Shown: piece by piece, positions 55,191 to 64,000 of the stretch
How the letters are laid out: each line of letters starts with the position of its first letter
Position numbering within the stretch: the stretch's first letter is position 1
Assembly (NCBI GenBank): GCA_029834535.1
Contig: JAQMWT010000159.1
Location: 1 to 64,000 of the forward strand
Length of the DNA stretch: 64,000 nt
Source: Chrysophaeum taylorii
Taxonomy: Eukaryota; Sar; Pelagophyceae; Pelagomonadales; Pelagomonadaceae
Reading direction: 5' to 3'
Position numbers and translations under genes: made by a program
Notes under the pieces: model-generated
Told to the model about the DNA's origin: nothing
Database searches by the model: none
What the model saw: the letters and a program-made list of their open reading frames with translations, nothing else

Positions 55191-55857
55191 GTTTTATGAT
55201 GCCACTTTCTCGAGGGTGATCGGGAGGGCATGTTGGCTGTCCCGCGCACGCGAATCCGCTTCGAGATCGGATGGCATCGAGGCGTTGTGTCTGCGAAAAA
55301 CCTCCCGAAGTCGCAAAATCGCCACCCCGGACGTAAAATACGATATCACCACGTTGCCGGGTCCGCCGAGCCCCATTCGAATCTTCAGGGACCGCCCAAG
55401 ACACCCCTTCCGACGACTCTGTCGGCCGCTTGTCCGGCCAGGTCCGGGGTGGGGGTGGGTGGCGTTCAGCGCGAACTGGAATCGGTTTTAAGCTCAAAAC
55501 TGGGTGTCAAAAGGCGTTTGTATGATTTCCATGTCAATCGAGCGTTATGTTTTTGCCACCTCATATCCACTACCGTTAAACCCGAGACTCGACCTCGTGT
55601 GACCAAATAACAATTGTTTTGAACATTTTATTGGGATCCTTACTACTAATCGGCAGATGTTTGTCAATTATTAGACAGTGTCACAAAAAAGAAGGTCCTT
55701 CCAAGGTATTGTCATCAATTAAAAGTATTTTGGTCGGGCGTGCCTAGAATTAAATTAATAATAGTGGCTGAAGGGGTTTTAAATGCCGGAGTTGGTGACA
55801 TGACCTACCTTCGAGAAAAAAGACCAAAAAAGTGTTGTATTGGTCTGTGTACACAAG
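55191..55857. other. Region without recognisable gene
   Basis: Left part GC-rich with short open frames, right part (55,600-55,850) AT-rich. Nothing identified. Confidence 0.45.
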
Positions 55858-56795
55858 TGCAGGCCAGTAAGTTCACCTAGTCCCAATCTCTAACCCCAGT
55901 AAGTTCACCTCGTCCCAGTAAGTTCACCTGGTCAGTAAGTTCACCTAGTCCAAATCTCTAACCCCAGTAAGTTCGGCGTGAACCCACTCGTGCTCACACC
56001 CACTCCTTCGAGCTCGTCGCTCTCGCCTCCGCCAATCTAAGTTGCCTTGATCCGCACACACCGCTAACCTTTGCGTTTACTCTAAAAACCCCTGTAAGTT
56101 CACCTGGTCCAAGTAAGCTCACCTGGTCACAAACTTCACCTAGTCCCAATCTCAAACCCCAGTAAGTTCACCTGGCCCCAGTAAGTTCACCTACAGTGCG
56201 CGTGTAGACGCCGGGTGGGGGCTTGTCGGTATTGCGCAGCACGTTTGGGGTAGGGTGGAGTCGTCGACCCAGAAGAGGACATCCTCGGGGTTGCCGACTC
56301 GACAGAGAACCACGTAGAGCTGGACGTGGCAGAAGACGGGCCTTGGGCAAGAGGACGCCGACCTTGCGGGGCGTCTGCCCCTGGCTCTTGTTGATCGTTT
56401 GGCGTCGGCAGGGCTTAAGGGATACAGGTTGGAGGAGCCTCGGTGACACGACACGATCGATCACGTATCTAGTACCGTTGCAGTGGCCGTGCGACGGGTC
56501 GAGGTTGCGAAGACCTTAAGCTCGCACTCAATGTCAGCATGCCGTTGGTTGTCAGGGAGTTGGAAACTCGACTGTAAAGAGCGAGGCGTCGTCTTCCGAC
56601 CCAACCTAGTCTGCCTAAAAGAACTCCGACGCCTCGTCTCCGGGAAAAAAAGGCCGCGGTCATGCGTGCGTTGTCAGCATCGACAACATCGTTTCGACGG
56701 GTCGTGAGAATGGCGCGCTGGCTAAAAGAGCCGCCGCGGGTCGTGGAAATAGTCTGCGAGGTCGCCGTAGACGGCTTGGAGGATCAATGTCCGGC
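55858..56795 (-). mobile_element. Helitron-like helicase fragment, copy B
   Basis: Nearly the same as copy A: tail of GTGAACTTACTGG repeats with one CCAATCTAAG-type module, then on the minus strand RRQTINKSQGQTPRKVGVLLP and LLGRRLHPTPNVLRNTDKPP pieces, with frameshifts. Its far end (GGATCAATGTCCGGCTCGCG) abuts the CTAA tail of the TTAG-type element. Confidence 0.75.
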
Positions 56796-56803
56796 TCGCG
56801 CGC

Positions 56804-57140
56804 CTAACTAACTAACTAACTTCAGACCTCTCCCGATCATGGGAGCCAGGCCGGACCGGCAGGAGCCGGTACGGAATCACAGAGGAAAATCACGCAGATG
56901 GGGCAGAGGCGAGGGACGAGGACGGACTTGTTGATGGTGGACCGCCACTGCGCGCGGTCTTGTGCGAGGTCGTGCAAAAGCGTCGCAGGCCGCGGACGTG
57001 TTGGTCCACGAACAATCGACCTGTCCGTCGCGTTCTGCCCAACCGAGCGAACCCCATCCCAGCGCGGACTTTCCGGGTGCTAACCGGCCAGCCCGGGAGG
57101 CGAGCAGGCACCGTCTCACTCTGGAACGGCCAGGGACGCT
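56804..57140 (-). repeat. Short (TTAG)n-tailed repeat element, copy 3
   Basis: (CTAA)4 then CTTCAGACCTCTCCCGATCATGGGAGCC, a GACCGGCAGGAGCCGGTAC hairpin, and a body ending in CCAGCCCGGGAGGCGAGCAGG. Read on the minus strand it contains TTAGCACCCGG and, about 30 nt later, GGTTCGCTCGG, which loosely resemble tRNA-type A and B boxes; this hint of a SINE is weak. Confidence 0.6.
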
Positions 57141-57239
57141 CGCGCGCTTACCTGAGCCTTACCCTCATTCGGTAAAGTGTCACCCTTCCGTATTCAGAGA
57201 AGTGATTCGAAAATGAGGAAGGTCAATAAGGAGATCATC

Positions 57240-58093
57240 CAAGCCGTCTACGGCGCCCTCGCAGACTATTTCCACGACCCGCGGCGGCTCTTTTAGCCAG
57301 CGCGCCATTCTCACGCCCCGTCGAAACAATGTTGTCGATGCTGACAACGCGCGCATGACCGCGGCCTTTTTTTCCCGGAGACGAGGCGTCGGAGTTCTTT
57401 TCGGCCGACTAGGTTGGGTCGGAAGACGACGCCTCGCTCTTTACAGTCGAGTTTCCAACTCCCTGACAACCAACGGCATGCTGACTTTGAGCGCGAGCTT
57501 AAGGTCTTCGCAACCTTGACCCGTCGCACAGCCACTGCAACGGTACCAGATACATGATCGATCGTGTTGTGTCACCGAGGCTCCTCCAACCTGTATGCCT
57601 TAAGGCCCGCCGACGCCAAACGATCAACAAGAGCCAGGGCCAGACGCCCCGCGAGGTCGGCGTCCTCTTTCCCAAGCCCGTCTTCTGCCACGTCCAGCTC
57701 TACGTGGCTCTCTGTCGAGTCGGCAACCCCGAGATTATCCTCTTCTGGGTCGACGACTCCACCCTACCCCAAACGTGCTGCGCAATACCGACAAGCCCCC
57801 ACCCGGCGTCTACACGCGCACTGTAGGTGAACTTACTGGGACCAGGTGAACTTACAGGGGTTTTTAGAGTAAACGCAAAGGTTAGCGGTGTGTGCGGATC
57901 GAAGCGCCTTAGATTGGCGGGGGAAAGAGCGACGAGCTCAAAGGAGAGTGAGTGGGTGTGAGCACGAGTGGGTTTACGCCGGGTTTGAGATTGGGACGAA
58001 GTGAACAAACTGACCAGGTGAACTTACTGGGACGAGGTGAACTTACTAGGATTAGAGATTTGGACTAGGTGAACTTACTGGCCTGCACTTGTT
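57240..58093 (+). mobile_element. Helitron-like helicase fragment, copy C, inverted relative to B
   Basis: Plus strand: ADYFHDPRRLF, RRQTINKSQGQTPREVGVLF, then VFCHVQLYVALCRVGNPE, the best-preserved motif VI region of the four copies, followed by the noncoding GTGAACTTACTGG tail and GGCCTGCACTTGT end. Broken by frameshifts. Confidence 0.8.
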
Positions 58094-58179
58094 AGTTAGA
58101 CTGATAAGGATGATAAGGATGATCCTCGTTGTGGCAAAAGGTAGGGCAAGGGAGTAGATAGAAAAAGTGCTCGGTTGGT

Positions 58180-61100
58180 ATGAGCCGCGGCGATATGGGC
58201 CGCGCGTCATCGTTCGACGACTCGTCCGGATGGTCGGACTCGTCGTACGCCTCGAGCACCAACGGCGAGGAGGAGGAGGAGCTCGAGACTATCGCCCCAG
58301 ACCACTTTCGATCATCCGTGATGCGGCGCGCGTTGGGGGGTGTCGTTGTCCCTGAGGAGGAAGAGTCACCCGAAGATTCGCCCGTTGAGGAGTCGTCCGT
58401 TCTCTTCGACGCGCTTCGCGCGGCCGAGTTGCGCCAGGACTCGACCGCCTTCTGGGAGAGCACCTGGGACAGCGATGAGTCGGGGGAAATAGAAACCGAT
58501 CTCTGGAACATGGGTCGAAGTATTTTTTTCTCTCGCTCGCGCCGCGAGCTCGCGCTGCCAAAGGAGGTGGCCGTCGCGGGTTCGACGCCGGAGAACCCCG
58601 CTAATCCCGCGGCGCACCTGGCTCATCGCGCCTCCCCCCGCGAATCGCAGTTTCTTGAAGCACCCGACGCGAGCCCTTCCCTCGAACCACTTCCCGACGA
58701 AAGATCTCGGTATTACGCGGACGAATCGGCCGAACGAACACCTCCGGAGTCTGATGAGCCGTCCAGAAGAGCGGAACAGCCTCCAGACCCGTGCGATTTG
58801 AGCGCGTCGTCGCCACCTCTCGAGCACCCCCCGAAGCAGTCGTCGCCCAAACCGCGCCGATCGCTTCCGCTCGTCGCCCGCTCTACGCTTCTCGGTCGCC
58901 ACTCTTCGGATCCAGCGCGACGGTCGACGGCGAGGGCACCCCCCGAGCAGCAACCTCGGCAGCAGCCAGGAGGAACGCCCGTTGCGCCGCCTTCCTCTCC
59001 TCGAGAATCTCGAAACGCCACCGCCGCGAGCTCGACGTTACGGGCGAGTAGTCGAGCCGAGTCCGAGTCCTCGACGGCTGCTGCCCAATTGACGCCAAAA
59101 AATCGGCGCTCGCTCGCCCAACGAATAGTCCCTGCCCGCACGACGCTCCTTGCTCGCCACGCTCCGACCTCAGATCGGGATCCAGCGCGACGTTCGACGT
59201 CGAGCTCGTCTCGGAAGCGGTTAGCACCGACGAGCAATCCATCAGCACGAGCGACGCCCGTTGCCCCGCCGTCCTCTCCTCGAGACTCTGTTGTTGCTGC
59301 CGCAAACGCGAGCGTTGTCGCTGATGAGCAGGCGGGTGCGGCGCCGACCAAACTTGTGTCAACATCACTAGCGAGCCCGCCCGCATCGTCGACGCCGAAC
59401 GAGTCGACGGCGAGGAGCTCTTCTTTTTCGAGGGCACCGCCCGAGGCGCGAGGGCGTCGAGATTCCCCAGCAACACACTCCACACCCGTCGTGCCGCCGT
59501 CCTCTCCTCGAGAATCTGCGTACGAGAGCACCGCTGATAATGAGCAGACGGGCGTGGTGCCGACCAAACCCGTGCCGACGTCGCCGGCGACCTCGACCAA
59601 ACAACCCGTGCCGCCAACGTCGCCAGCGACCTCGACCCCCAAACCCTGCGTGCCGCCAACGTCGCCAGCGAGACCGTCTCCGGCGTCATTGTCAGCTAAC
59701 GAGCAGCAGAACCCGAAACAACGACGCTCGCTTGCCCAGCGAATAATCCCGGCACGCACGACACTCCTTTCTCGTCACTCTCCGACTTCAGATCGGGATC
59801 CAGCACGACGGCCGACGTCGACCGCGAGCCCGTCGTCGCGGGCGCTCGAGCATAAAGCGCGGAGCGTTCCAACAACGCCCGTACACGCGACGCCCGTCGC
59901 GCCGCCTTCCTCTCCTCGAGAATCTTCAAACGCGAGCGCCGCTGATGATGAGCAGGTTGCGCCGACCAAACCCGTGCCAACGTCATTGGCGAGCCCGGAC
60001 GAGTCGTCGACAGCTTATTACGAGCAGCAGCAGCAACAGACCCCGAAAGAACGGCGCTCGCTCGCCCAACGAATAATCCCAGCCCGCACGACGCTTATTG
60101 CTCGCCAAACTCCGACCTCGGATCGGGATCCAGCGCGACAGCCGACGTCGCCCGCCAGCCATTCCCGGGTACCAAAGAAACAACTACAGAGCGATCCATC
60201 ACCCGTGCCCGCGACGCCCGTTTCGCCGCCTGCACCACCTCCTCGAGACTCTGCAAACACCAGCGACGTGCAGACAGGAGCACTGTTGGCCAAACCTATG
60301 CCAACATCGCCATCGAGCTCTCCCGGGTCGTCGTCGATAACCAACGAACAGACCCTGAAAGAACGGCGCTCGTTCGCCCAACGAATAATCCCGGCTCGCA
60401 CGACGCTGATTGCTCGCCACTCTCCGACTTCGGATCAGCCAGCGCGAAAGCAGCCAACGTCGCCGGCCAGGGTATCCAAGCAGCCAGGGCAGCGCGATCG
60501 ATCACCCATACCTGCGACGTTCGTTGCGCCGCCTCCCTCTCGTCGAGACTCTGCAAACGCGAGCGCCGACGAGCAGACGGGAGCACGGCCGACCAGCAGA
60601 CCGACGGCAACGTTTCCGGCGAGCTCTCCCGTGTCGTCGTCGACAGCTAACGAGCAGCAGACCCCGAAACAACGACGTTCGCTCGCCCAACGCATAATCC
60701 CGTCACGAACAACGCTTATTGCTCGCCACTCCTCGACCTCGGATAAGGCAGCGCGACAACCAGCGTCGCCCGCCAGCCCTCCGCGGGTACCCAAGCAGCC
60801 AGGGCATCGCGATCGATCACCCGTACACGCGACGCCCGTTGCGCCGCCTCCCTCTCCTCGAGAATCTTCAAACGCGAGCGCCGCTGCTGATGAGCAAGTA
60901 GGAGCAGTGCCGACCAAACCTATGCCAACGTCACCAGCGAGCTCTCCCGCGTCGTCGACAGTAAGTGCGCTTACCCCAAAACAACGACGCACGCTCGCCC
61001 AGCGCATAATCCCGGCACGCACGACGCTCCTTTCTCGTCACTCTCCGACCTCGGATCAGCCATCGCGACCTACGACATCGCTCGCCAGCCCTTCGCGGGT

Positions 61101-64000
61101 ACCCAAGCACCAAGGGCAGAGCGACCCATCAGCACCCATACATGCGACACCCATTGCGCCGCCTCCCTCTCCTCGAGAATCTTCGAACGCGAGCGCTGGT
61201 GACGAGCAAGCAGGTGCGGTACCGACGAACCTGCGGATCGCTCAACTGGCACCAGATCCATCGCCCGACGACACTGCGAAGCAGCATCCTTTTCGGCGGC
61301 CGTGGAGTGCCTTGCGAGGGCCATCGCGACGAATAGTGCCCGCGCACACGATTCTTACTGCTCGGTCTTCGCCCGAAATACCCTCCAAACAGCCAGTTGC
61401 CTCTCGCGAACCGGCGTCGCCTGCTACACCCAACGACCTTTCTCTTACGTCAGCAGACAAGGAGCTCTTTCAGCCGCAGAGTGCTTCGCCCGCAGTAGAG
61501 CAACCGACAGGGGCTAACTCGATGATGAGCACACGCCTCTCTCTCGTGGAACCATCACCCTCTAAAACTGGCACCTTCGAACAGCCGGGTGCATTGCTGC
61601 CGTTGCCGGTTCCCCGTCCTTCTCTCGCAGCAAGTGACAGTGCTGACTGGCCTTCAGAGCCGCGAAGTCCGTGGCAGGTAGCCGAGGGACCCGCAGCGGC
61701 GGCACCGGTGATGAACATTCGCCCTGCTCCTGAATCATCTTCGAACACCCGCAAAAAGACCAGCTCCCACGAGCAGCCAGGCACCCCGGAGCGACCTACG
61801 AAGCCGATAGCTCTGCCTGCTGTCGCATCATCAGGCGAAAGAGCGAAGGAGCTGAGGGCGTTGAAAGGTGTCCCAGGACCAACAATGCCCGCGCGCCCTA
61901 CTGCCGTTCCTCGCTCTACTTCGACGCCGCACGAACAACAAACACCACAACTTGTAGCAACACGATTGACGCAGCACCTCGAGCCCACGCGTGCATCAAG
62001 AGAGATCCCCAAGCATCAGTCACAAAGGCCACTGTTGGAAAGAGGGCTGCTGGAGGAGCCCGGAGTCATTGATTTTTCCATAGATTCGGAATCATCGGCC
62101 GCCAGTTATGGGCAACGAGACGCGGAGACGCAACCGGGGACTCCAATCCCACCGTCGCCAGGATGTCCAGACGGCGCGAACGTAGGACAGCCACGTGCGC
62201 GTTCAGGAGCACTGCAACCGATGCCACTCACACGTGTCACTCCTGTATCTCGCCCCGCATATCCTCCTGCGACTTCATCTCCTTCGAGGACGGATAAGCA
62301 GCAGCCGAATACCCCATCGAAACAATTGACTAGCCTGCCGTTGGCACCAAGAGATAAACAAACAGCGCCTGCGAACGCAACCGAGTTGCTAGACCCCATC
62401 GTCCCCATCGTTGAACAGGATACACGGTCACCGCCAACACCGGCGCAATCAAGGACAAGCCCTCCTGGCCTCGGCACTATGTCACCGCAAATTGATAGGT
62501 TGCCCGGTGTTACCGCGCTGCTTGGAGCTCGGTCTGCACTTGAACTCGAATCGGAGGAGCCGTTTGATCATCTCTCAAGTGTTGCGCAGCCGGTGGTCCC
62601 GGCGTCTGTCAAAGAGCCAATGTTTCGAGAGCATACTGAATCGTCAGCAACAAAATTTGAGCAGCCGTCGAAGCCACACATTGCAGTGGGTTCGCAACGC
62701 GTAAACGTGAAACTCTCTTCTTTAACGCCACCAATAAGGCGCAGCTCTGAAGAGCCAGTGAAAACATTGCAACCACCAGCACCGTCTTCTCACAGCAATC
62801 GTGCTGCTAACTCATCGTCGAGAGATGCTCCTGGTGGTAAAGAGCTTCGCGTTGCATCTCCGGTAACTGCTCTGTGCTCGACGATGTCATCACGCCCAAC
62901 CCCAATATCTCCATCGCCGCAAGCGTCGTCAAAGGTACCCGCGCGCACGACTCCGATTGCTCGCCCTTATTCAGCAGCAGGGTCGCCTGGCGTGCAGCTG
63001 CCGCAACAATTCTCATTGCCGCAAAAGATGCTAGCACCTGCTCAACGACCGGCATCGTCCACCCACGCGATGCCCATCACTCGACCCCCCGGGTTTGCAG
63101 CTGACGTCGATTCCGAGCACCCTCCCGAATATGCTTTGAGTAAAGTACAGCCTGAAATCCCGGCGTCCGCGAAAGAACCAATTTTTAAACCAACGTTGTC
63201 CGAGGACGCTGATTTGTCGGCAAACACGTTTGAGCAACCGTCAATGCCGCGAAGTGATGTGGATTTGCAACCTGCTAATGTGAAATTGTCCCCTCCAGCA
63301 CCTCCATTACGGCCCCGTTCCGAACAGCCAGTGGAGACGCCAATTCCGGCAGCGCCAGCTACCCCAGCTACCCCGTTCGATTGCGCCGTACCGTCTTCGT
63401 CGATTTGTGATCATGATGGAAAGCAGCCTGACGTTGGATTACCTGTAGCTTCTCGACGGTCGACAACACCCACACGCGTGGCTCCAGTGGCTAGTCCATC
63501 GCCACAGCACCAGCTGTCGATGGTACCCGCAAGTACGCCTTACATCGCTCACCCTTTTCCGCCGCGCCCAGATGCAGAAGGACAAGGCACGCTACTGCCG
63601 CAGCAGCTTTCACCGCATCGAAGTGCGCAACGCCCACCACAGCAGAGCATGTTACCTTCCGCTCAACGACCGACACCGCCTTCGCGCTTGACTCCTATAG
63701 CTTGCCCGCCGGGATTTCCTGCCGATGTCAAATCCAACCAGCTTTCCAAGCATCTGCTGCGTGATGCGCAGCCGAAGATCCCGGCATCTGTAAAGGAACC
63801 AACGTTTGGTGAGGACGTCGCAAGCACATTCGAGCAGCCGTCAAGGCCTCGTAGTGCTCTGGATTATCAACATGCTAACGCGAGATTTTCCTCTATGCCA
63901 CCACCATTTAGCCTTGATTCCGAACAGCCAGTGGAGACGTCAAGACCGGCATCGCCAGCTATCCCGATCGATTGTCCCGCAACGTCATCGTCGATTTGTA
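58180..64000 (+). CDS. Giant Pro/Ser/Thr-rich repeat protein, open at the right edge
   Basis: One frame without a stop from the ATG at 58,180 to the window end: at least 1,940 codons. An in-frame TAG lies 21 bp upstream, so this ATG is the first possible start. Residues 1-130 are acidic and Ser-rich (FDDSSGWSDSSYASS; EEEEELE). From about 226 to 1,070 a ~104-residue repeat recurs, marked by a basic RRSLAQRIIPARTTLIAR box and a PPSSPRES box. From about 1,470 a second repeat with a ~190-205-residue period begins (QPEIPASAKEP, then FEQPS, RSEQPVE). The composition predicts an almost wholly disordered protein; no catalytic domain, signal peptide or membrane segment is seen. Possibly a scaffold or cytoskeleton- or wall-associated protein; that is guesswork. 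Complete end and function unknown. Confidence 0.85.
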   Translation, partial: MSRGDMGRASSFDDSSGWSDSSYASSTNGEEEEELETIAPDHFRSSVMRRALGGVVVPEEEESPEDSPVEESSVLFDALRAAELRQDSTAFWESTWDSDESGEIETDLWNMGRSIFFSRSRRELALPKEVAVAGSTPENPANPAAHLAHRASPRESQFLEAPDASPSLEPLPDERSRYYADESAERTPPESDEPSRRAEQPPDPCDLSASSPPLEHPPKQSSPKPRRSLPLVARSTLLGRHSSDPARRSTARAPPEQQPRQQPGGTPVAPPSSPRESRNATAASSTLRASSRAESESSTAAAQLTPKNRRSLAQRIVPARTTLLARHAPTSDRDPARRSTSSSSRKRLAPTSNPSARATPVAPPSSPRDSVVAAANASVVADEQAGAAPTKLVSTSLASPPASSTPNESTARSSSFSRAPPEARGRRDSPATHSTPVVPPSSPRESAYESTADNEQTGVVPTKPVPTSPATSTKQPVPPTSPATSTPKPCVPPTSPARPSPASLSANEQQNPKQRRSLAQRIIPARTTLLSRHSPTSDRDPARRPTSTASPSSRALEHKARSVPTTPVHATPVAPPSSPRESSNASAADDEQVAPTKPVPTSLASPDESSTAYYEQQQQQTPKERRSLAQRIIPARTTLIARQTPTSDRDPARQPTSPASHSRVPKKQLQSDPSPVPATPVSPPAPPPRDSANTSDVQTGALLAKPMPTSPSSSPGSSSITNEQTLKERRSFAQRIIPARTTLIARHSPTSDQPARKQPTSPARVSKQPGQRDRSPIPATFVAPPPSRRDSANASADEQTGARPTSRPTATFPASSPVSSSTANEQQTPKQRRSLAQRIIPSRTTLIARHSSTSDKAARQPASPASPPRVPKQPGHRDRSPVHATPVAPPPSPRESSNASAAADEQVGAVPTKPMPTSPASSPASSTVSALTPKQRRTLAQRIIPARTTLLSRHSPTSDQPSRPTTSLASPSRVPKHQGQSDPSAPIHATPIAPPPSPRESSNASAGDEQAGAVPTNLRIAQLAPDPSPDDTAKQHPFRRPWSALRGPSRRIVPAHTILTARSSPEIPSKQPVASREPASPATPNDLSLTSADKELFQPQSASPAVEQPTGANSMMSTRLSLVEPSPSKTGTFEQPGALLPLPVPRPSLAASDSADWPSEPRSPWQVAEGPAAAAPVMNIRPAPESSSNTRKKTSSHEQPGTPERPTKPIALPAVASSGERAKELRALKGVPGPTMPARPTAVPRSTSTPHEQQTPQLVATRLTQHLEPTRASREIPKHQSQRPLLERGLLEEPGVIDFSIDSESSAASYGQRDAETQPGTPIPPSPGCPDGANVGQPRARSGALQPMPLTRVTPVSRPAYPPATSSPSRTDKQQPNTPSKQLTSLPLAPRDKQTAPANATELLDPIVPIVEQDTRSPPTPAQSRTSPPGLGTMSPQIDRLPGVTALLGARSALELESEEPFDHLSSVAQPVVPASVKEPMFREHTESSATKFEQPSKPHIAVGSQRVNVKLSSLTPPIRRSSEEPVKTLQPPAPSSHSNRAANSSSRDAPGGKELRVASPVTALCSTMSSRPTPISPSPQASSKVPARTTPIARPYSAAGSPGVQLPQQFSLPQKMLAPAQRPASSTHAMPITRPPGFAADVDSEHPPEYALSKVQPEIPASAKEPIFKPTLSEDADLSANTFEQPSMPRSDVDLQPANVKLSPPAPPLRPRSEQPVETPIPAAPATPATPFDCAVPSSSICDHDGKQPDVGLPVASRRSTTPTRVAPVASPSPQHQLSMVPASTPYIAHPFPPRPDAEGQGTLLPQQLSPHRSAQRPPQQSMLPSAQRPTPPSRLTPIACPPGFPADVKSNQLSKHLLRDAQPKIPASVKEPTFGEDVASTFEQPSRPRSALDYQHANARFSSMPPPFSLDSEQPVETSRPASPAIPIDCPATSSSIC
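58855..61380 (+). repeat. ~104-codon repeats within the giant ORF
   Basis: The basic box RRSLAQRIIPARTT or its variants starts at residues 226, 309, 515, 625, 729, 832, 936 and (degenerate, SRRIVPAHT) 1,050. Spacings of 110, 104, 103 and 104 in the best part show a regular unit; the 206 gap is two units with one box lost. Each unit also carries ATPVAPPSSPRESSNASA-like and VPTKPMPTSPASSP-like segments. Confidence 0.92.
62587..64000 (+). repeat. ~190-205-codon second-order repeats in the giant ORF
   Basis: QPVVPASVKEP, QPEIPASAKEP and QPKIPASVKEP start at residues 1,470, 1,657 and 1,864. Each is followed by FEQPSxP, a VKLSxxxPP stretch, and SEQPVET. More copies probably follow beyond the window. 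Confidence 0.88.

Noticed and set aside
58713-59759. Long minus-strand frames (up to 348 codons) opposite the giant ORF
   Set aside because: They are periodic only because the plus-strand repeats are; their sequence is a codon shadow and breaks at each unit, while the plus frame never stops.

Overview
The window looks like nuclear DNA from a photosynthetic eukaryote, most likely a microalga with a complex plastid. The evidence is a host-type gene for the ferredoxin-thioredoxin reductase variable chain with an N-terminal hydrophobic leader, a sialyltransferase-like (GT29) gene, a Qb-SNARE gene with a 52-nt GT-AG intron, GC-rich third codon positions in the gene islands, and a dense load of eukaryotic transposons. 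The exact lineage cannot be read from the sequence; dinoflagellate, haptophyte and ochrophyte are all possible.

Layout. 0-6.3 kb: a broken Ty1/copia retroelement that carries a cytosine-5 DNA methyltransferase module ahead of integrase and RT-RNase H. 6.5-15.1 kb: a hAT transposase remnant, a cluster of 92-bp repeats, and a long block of decayed, unrecognised minus-strand coding sequence. 15.2-16.9 kb: a host island with a DUF177/YceD-type protein and a GT29 protein. 17.0-20.4 kb: an OTU-protease-like repeat element split by a nested LINE, then a second copia fossil. 20.6-25.7 kb: a compact host island with a 540-aa repeat-bearing unknown, a cytochrome P450 (tail to tail, stop codons overlapping), the FTR variable chain and a TraB-domain protein (head to head, 51 bp apart), and a coiled-coil protein. 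26-39.9 kb: mostly transposon debris (hAT, Helitron-type helicase pieces, LINE copies, the inverted second OTU element, decayed unknowns), with one acidic ORF at 29.3-29.8 kb. 39.95-40.67 kb: the SNARE gene, preceded by a (TGACG)15 repeat. 43.96-52.58 kb: a tandem array of six full ~1.38-kb units plus a partial seventh; each full unit carries one ~192-aa ORF of unknown function. 52.7-58.1 kb: LINE ends, a DDE-transposase-like remnant and an inverted pair of Helitron-like fragments. 58.18-64.0 kb: one uninterrupted plus-strand frame of at least 1,940 codons, open at the right edge, encoding a giant Pro/Ser/Thr-rich repeat protein.

The host genes point to organelle biogenesis (DUF177), plastid redox control (FTR variable chain), glycan modification (GT29) and membrane fusion (SNARE), with no operon-like logic. 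The most notable items are the methyltransferase-bearing copia element, the six-copy gene array and the giant repeat protein. Several open frames begin with TTG or GTG; for this eukaryote I moved each start to the first suitable ATG.
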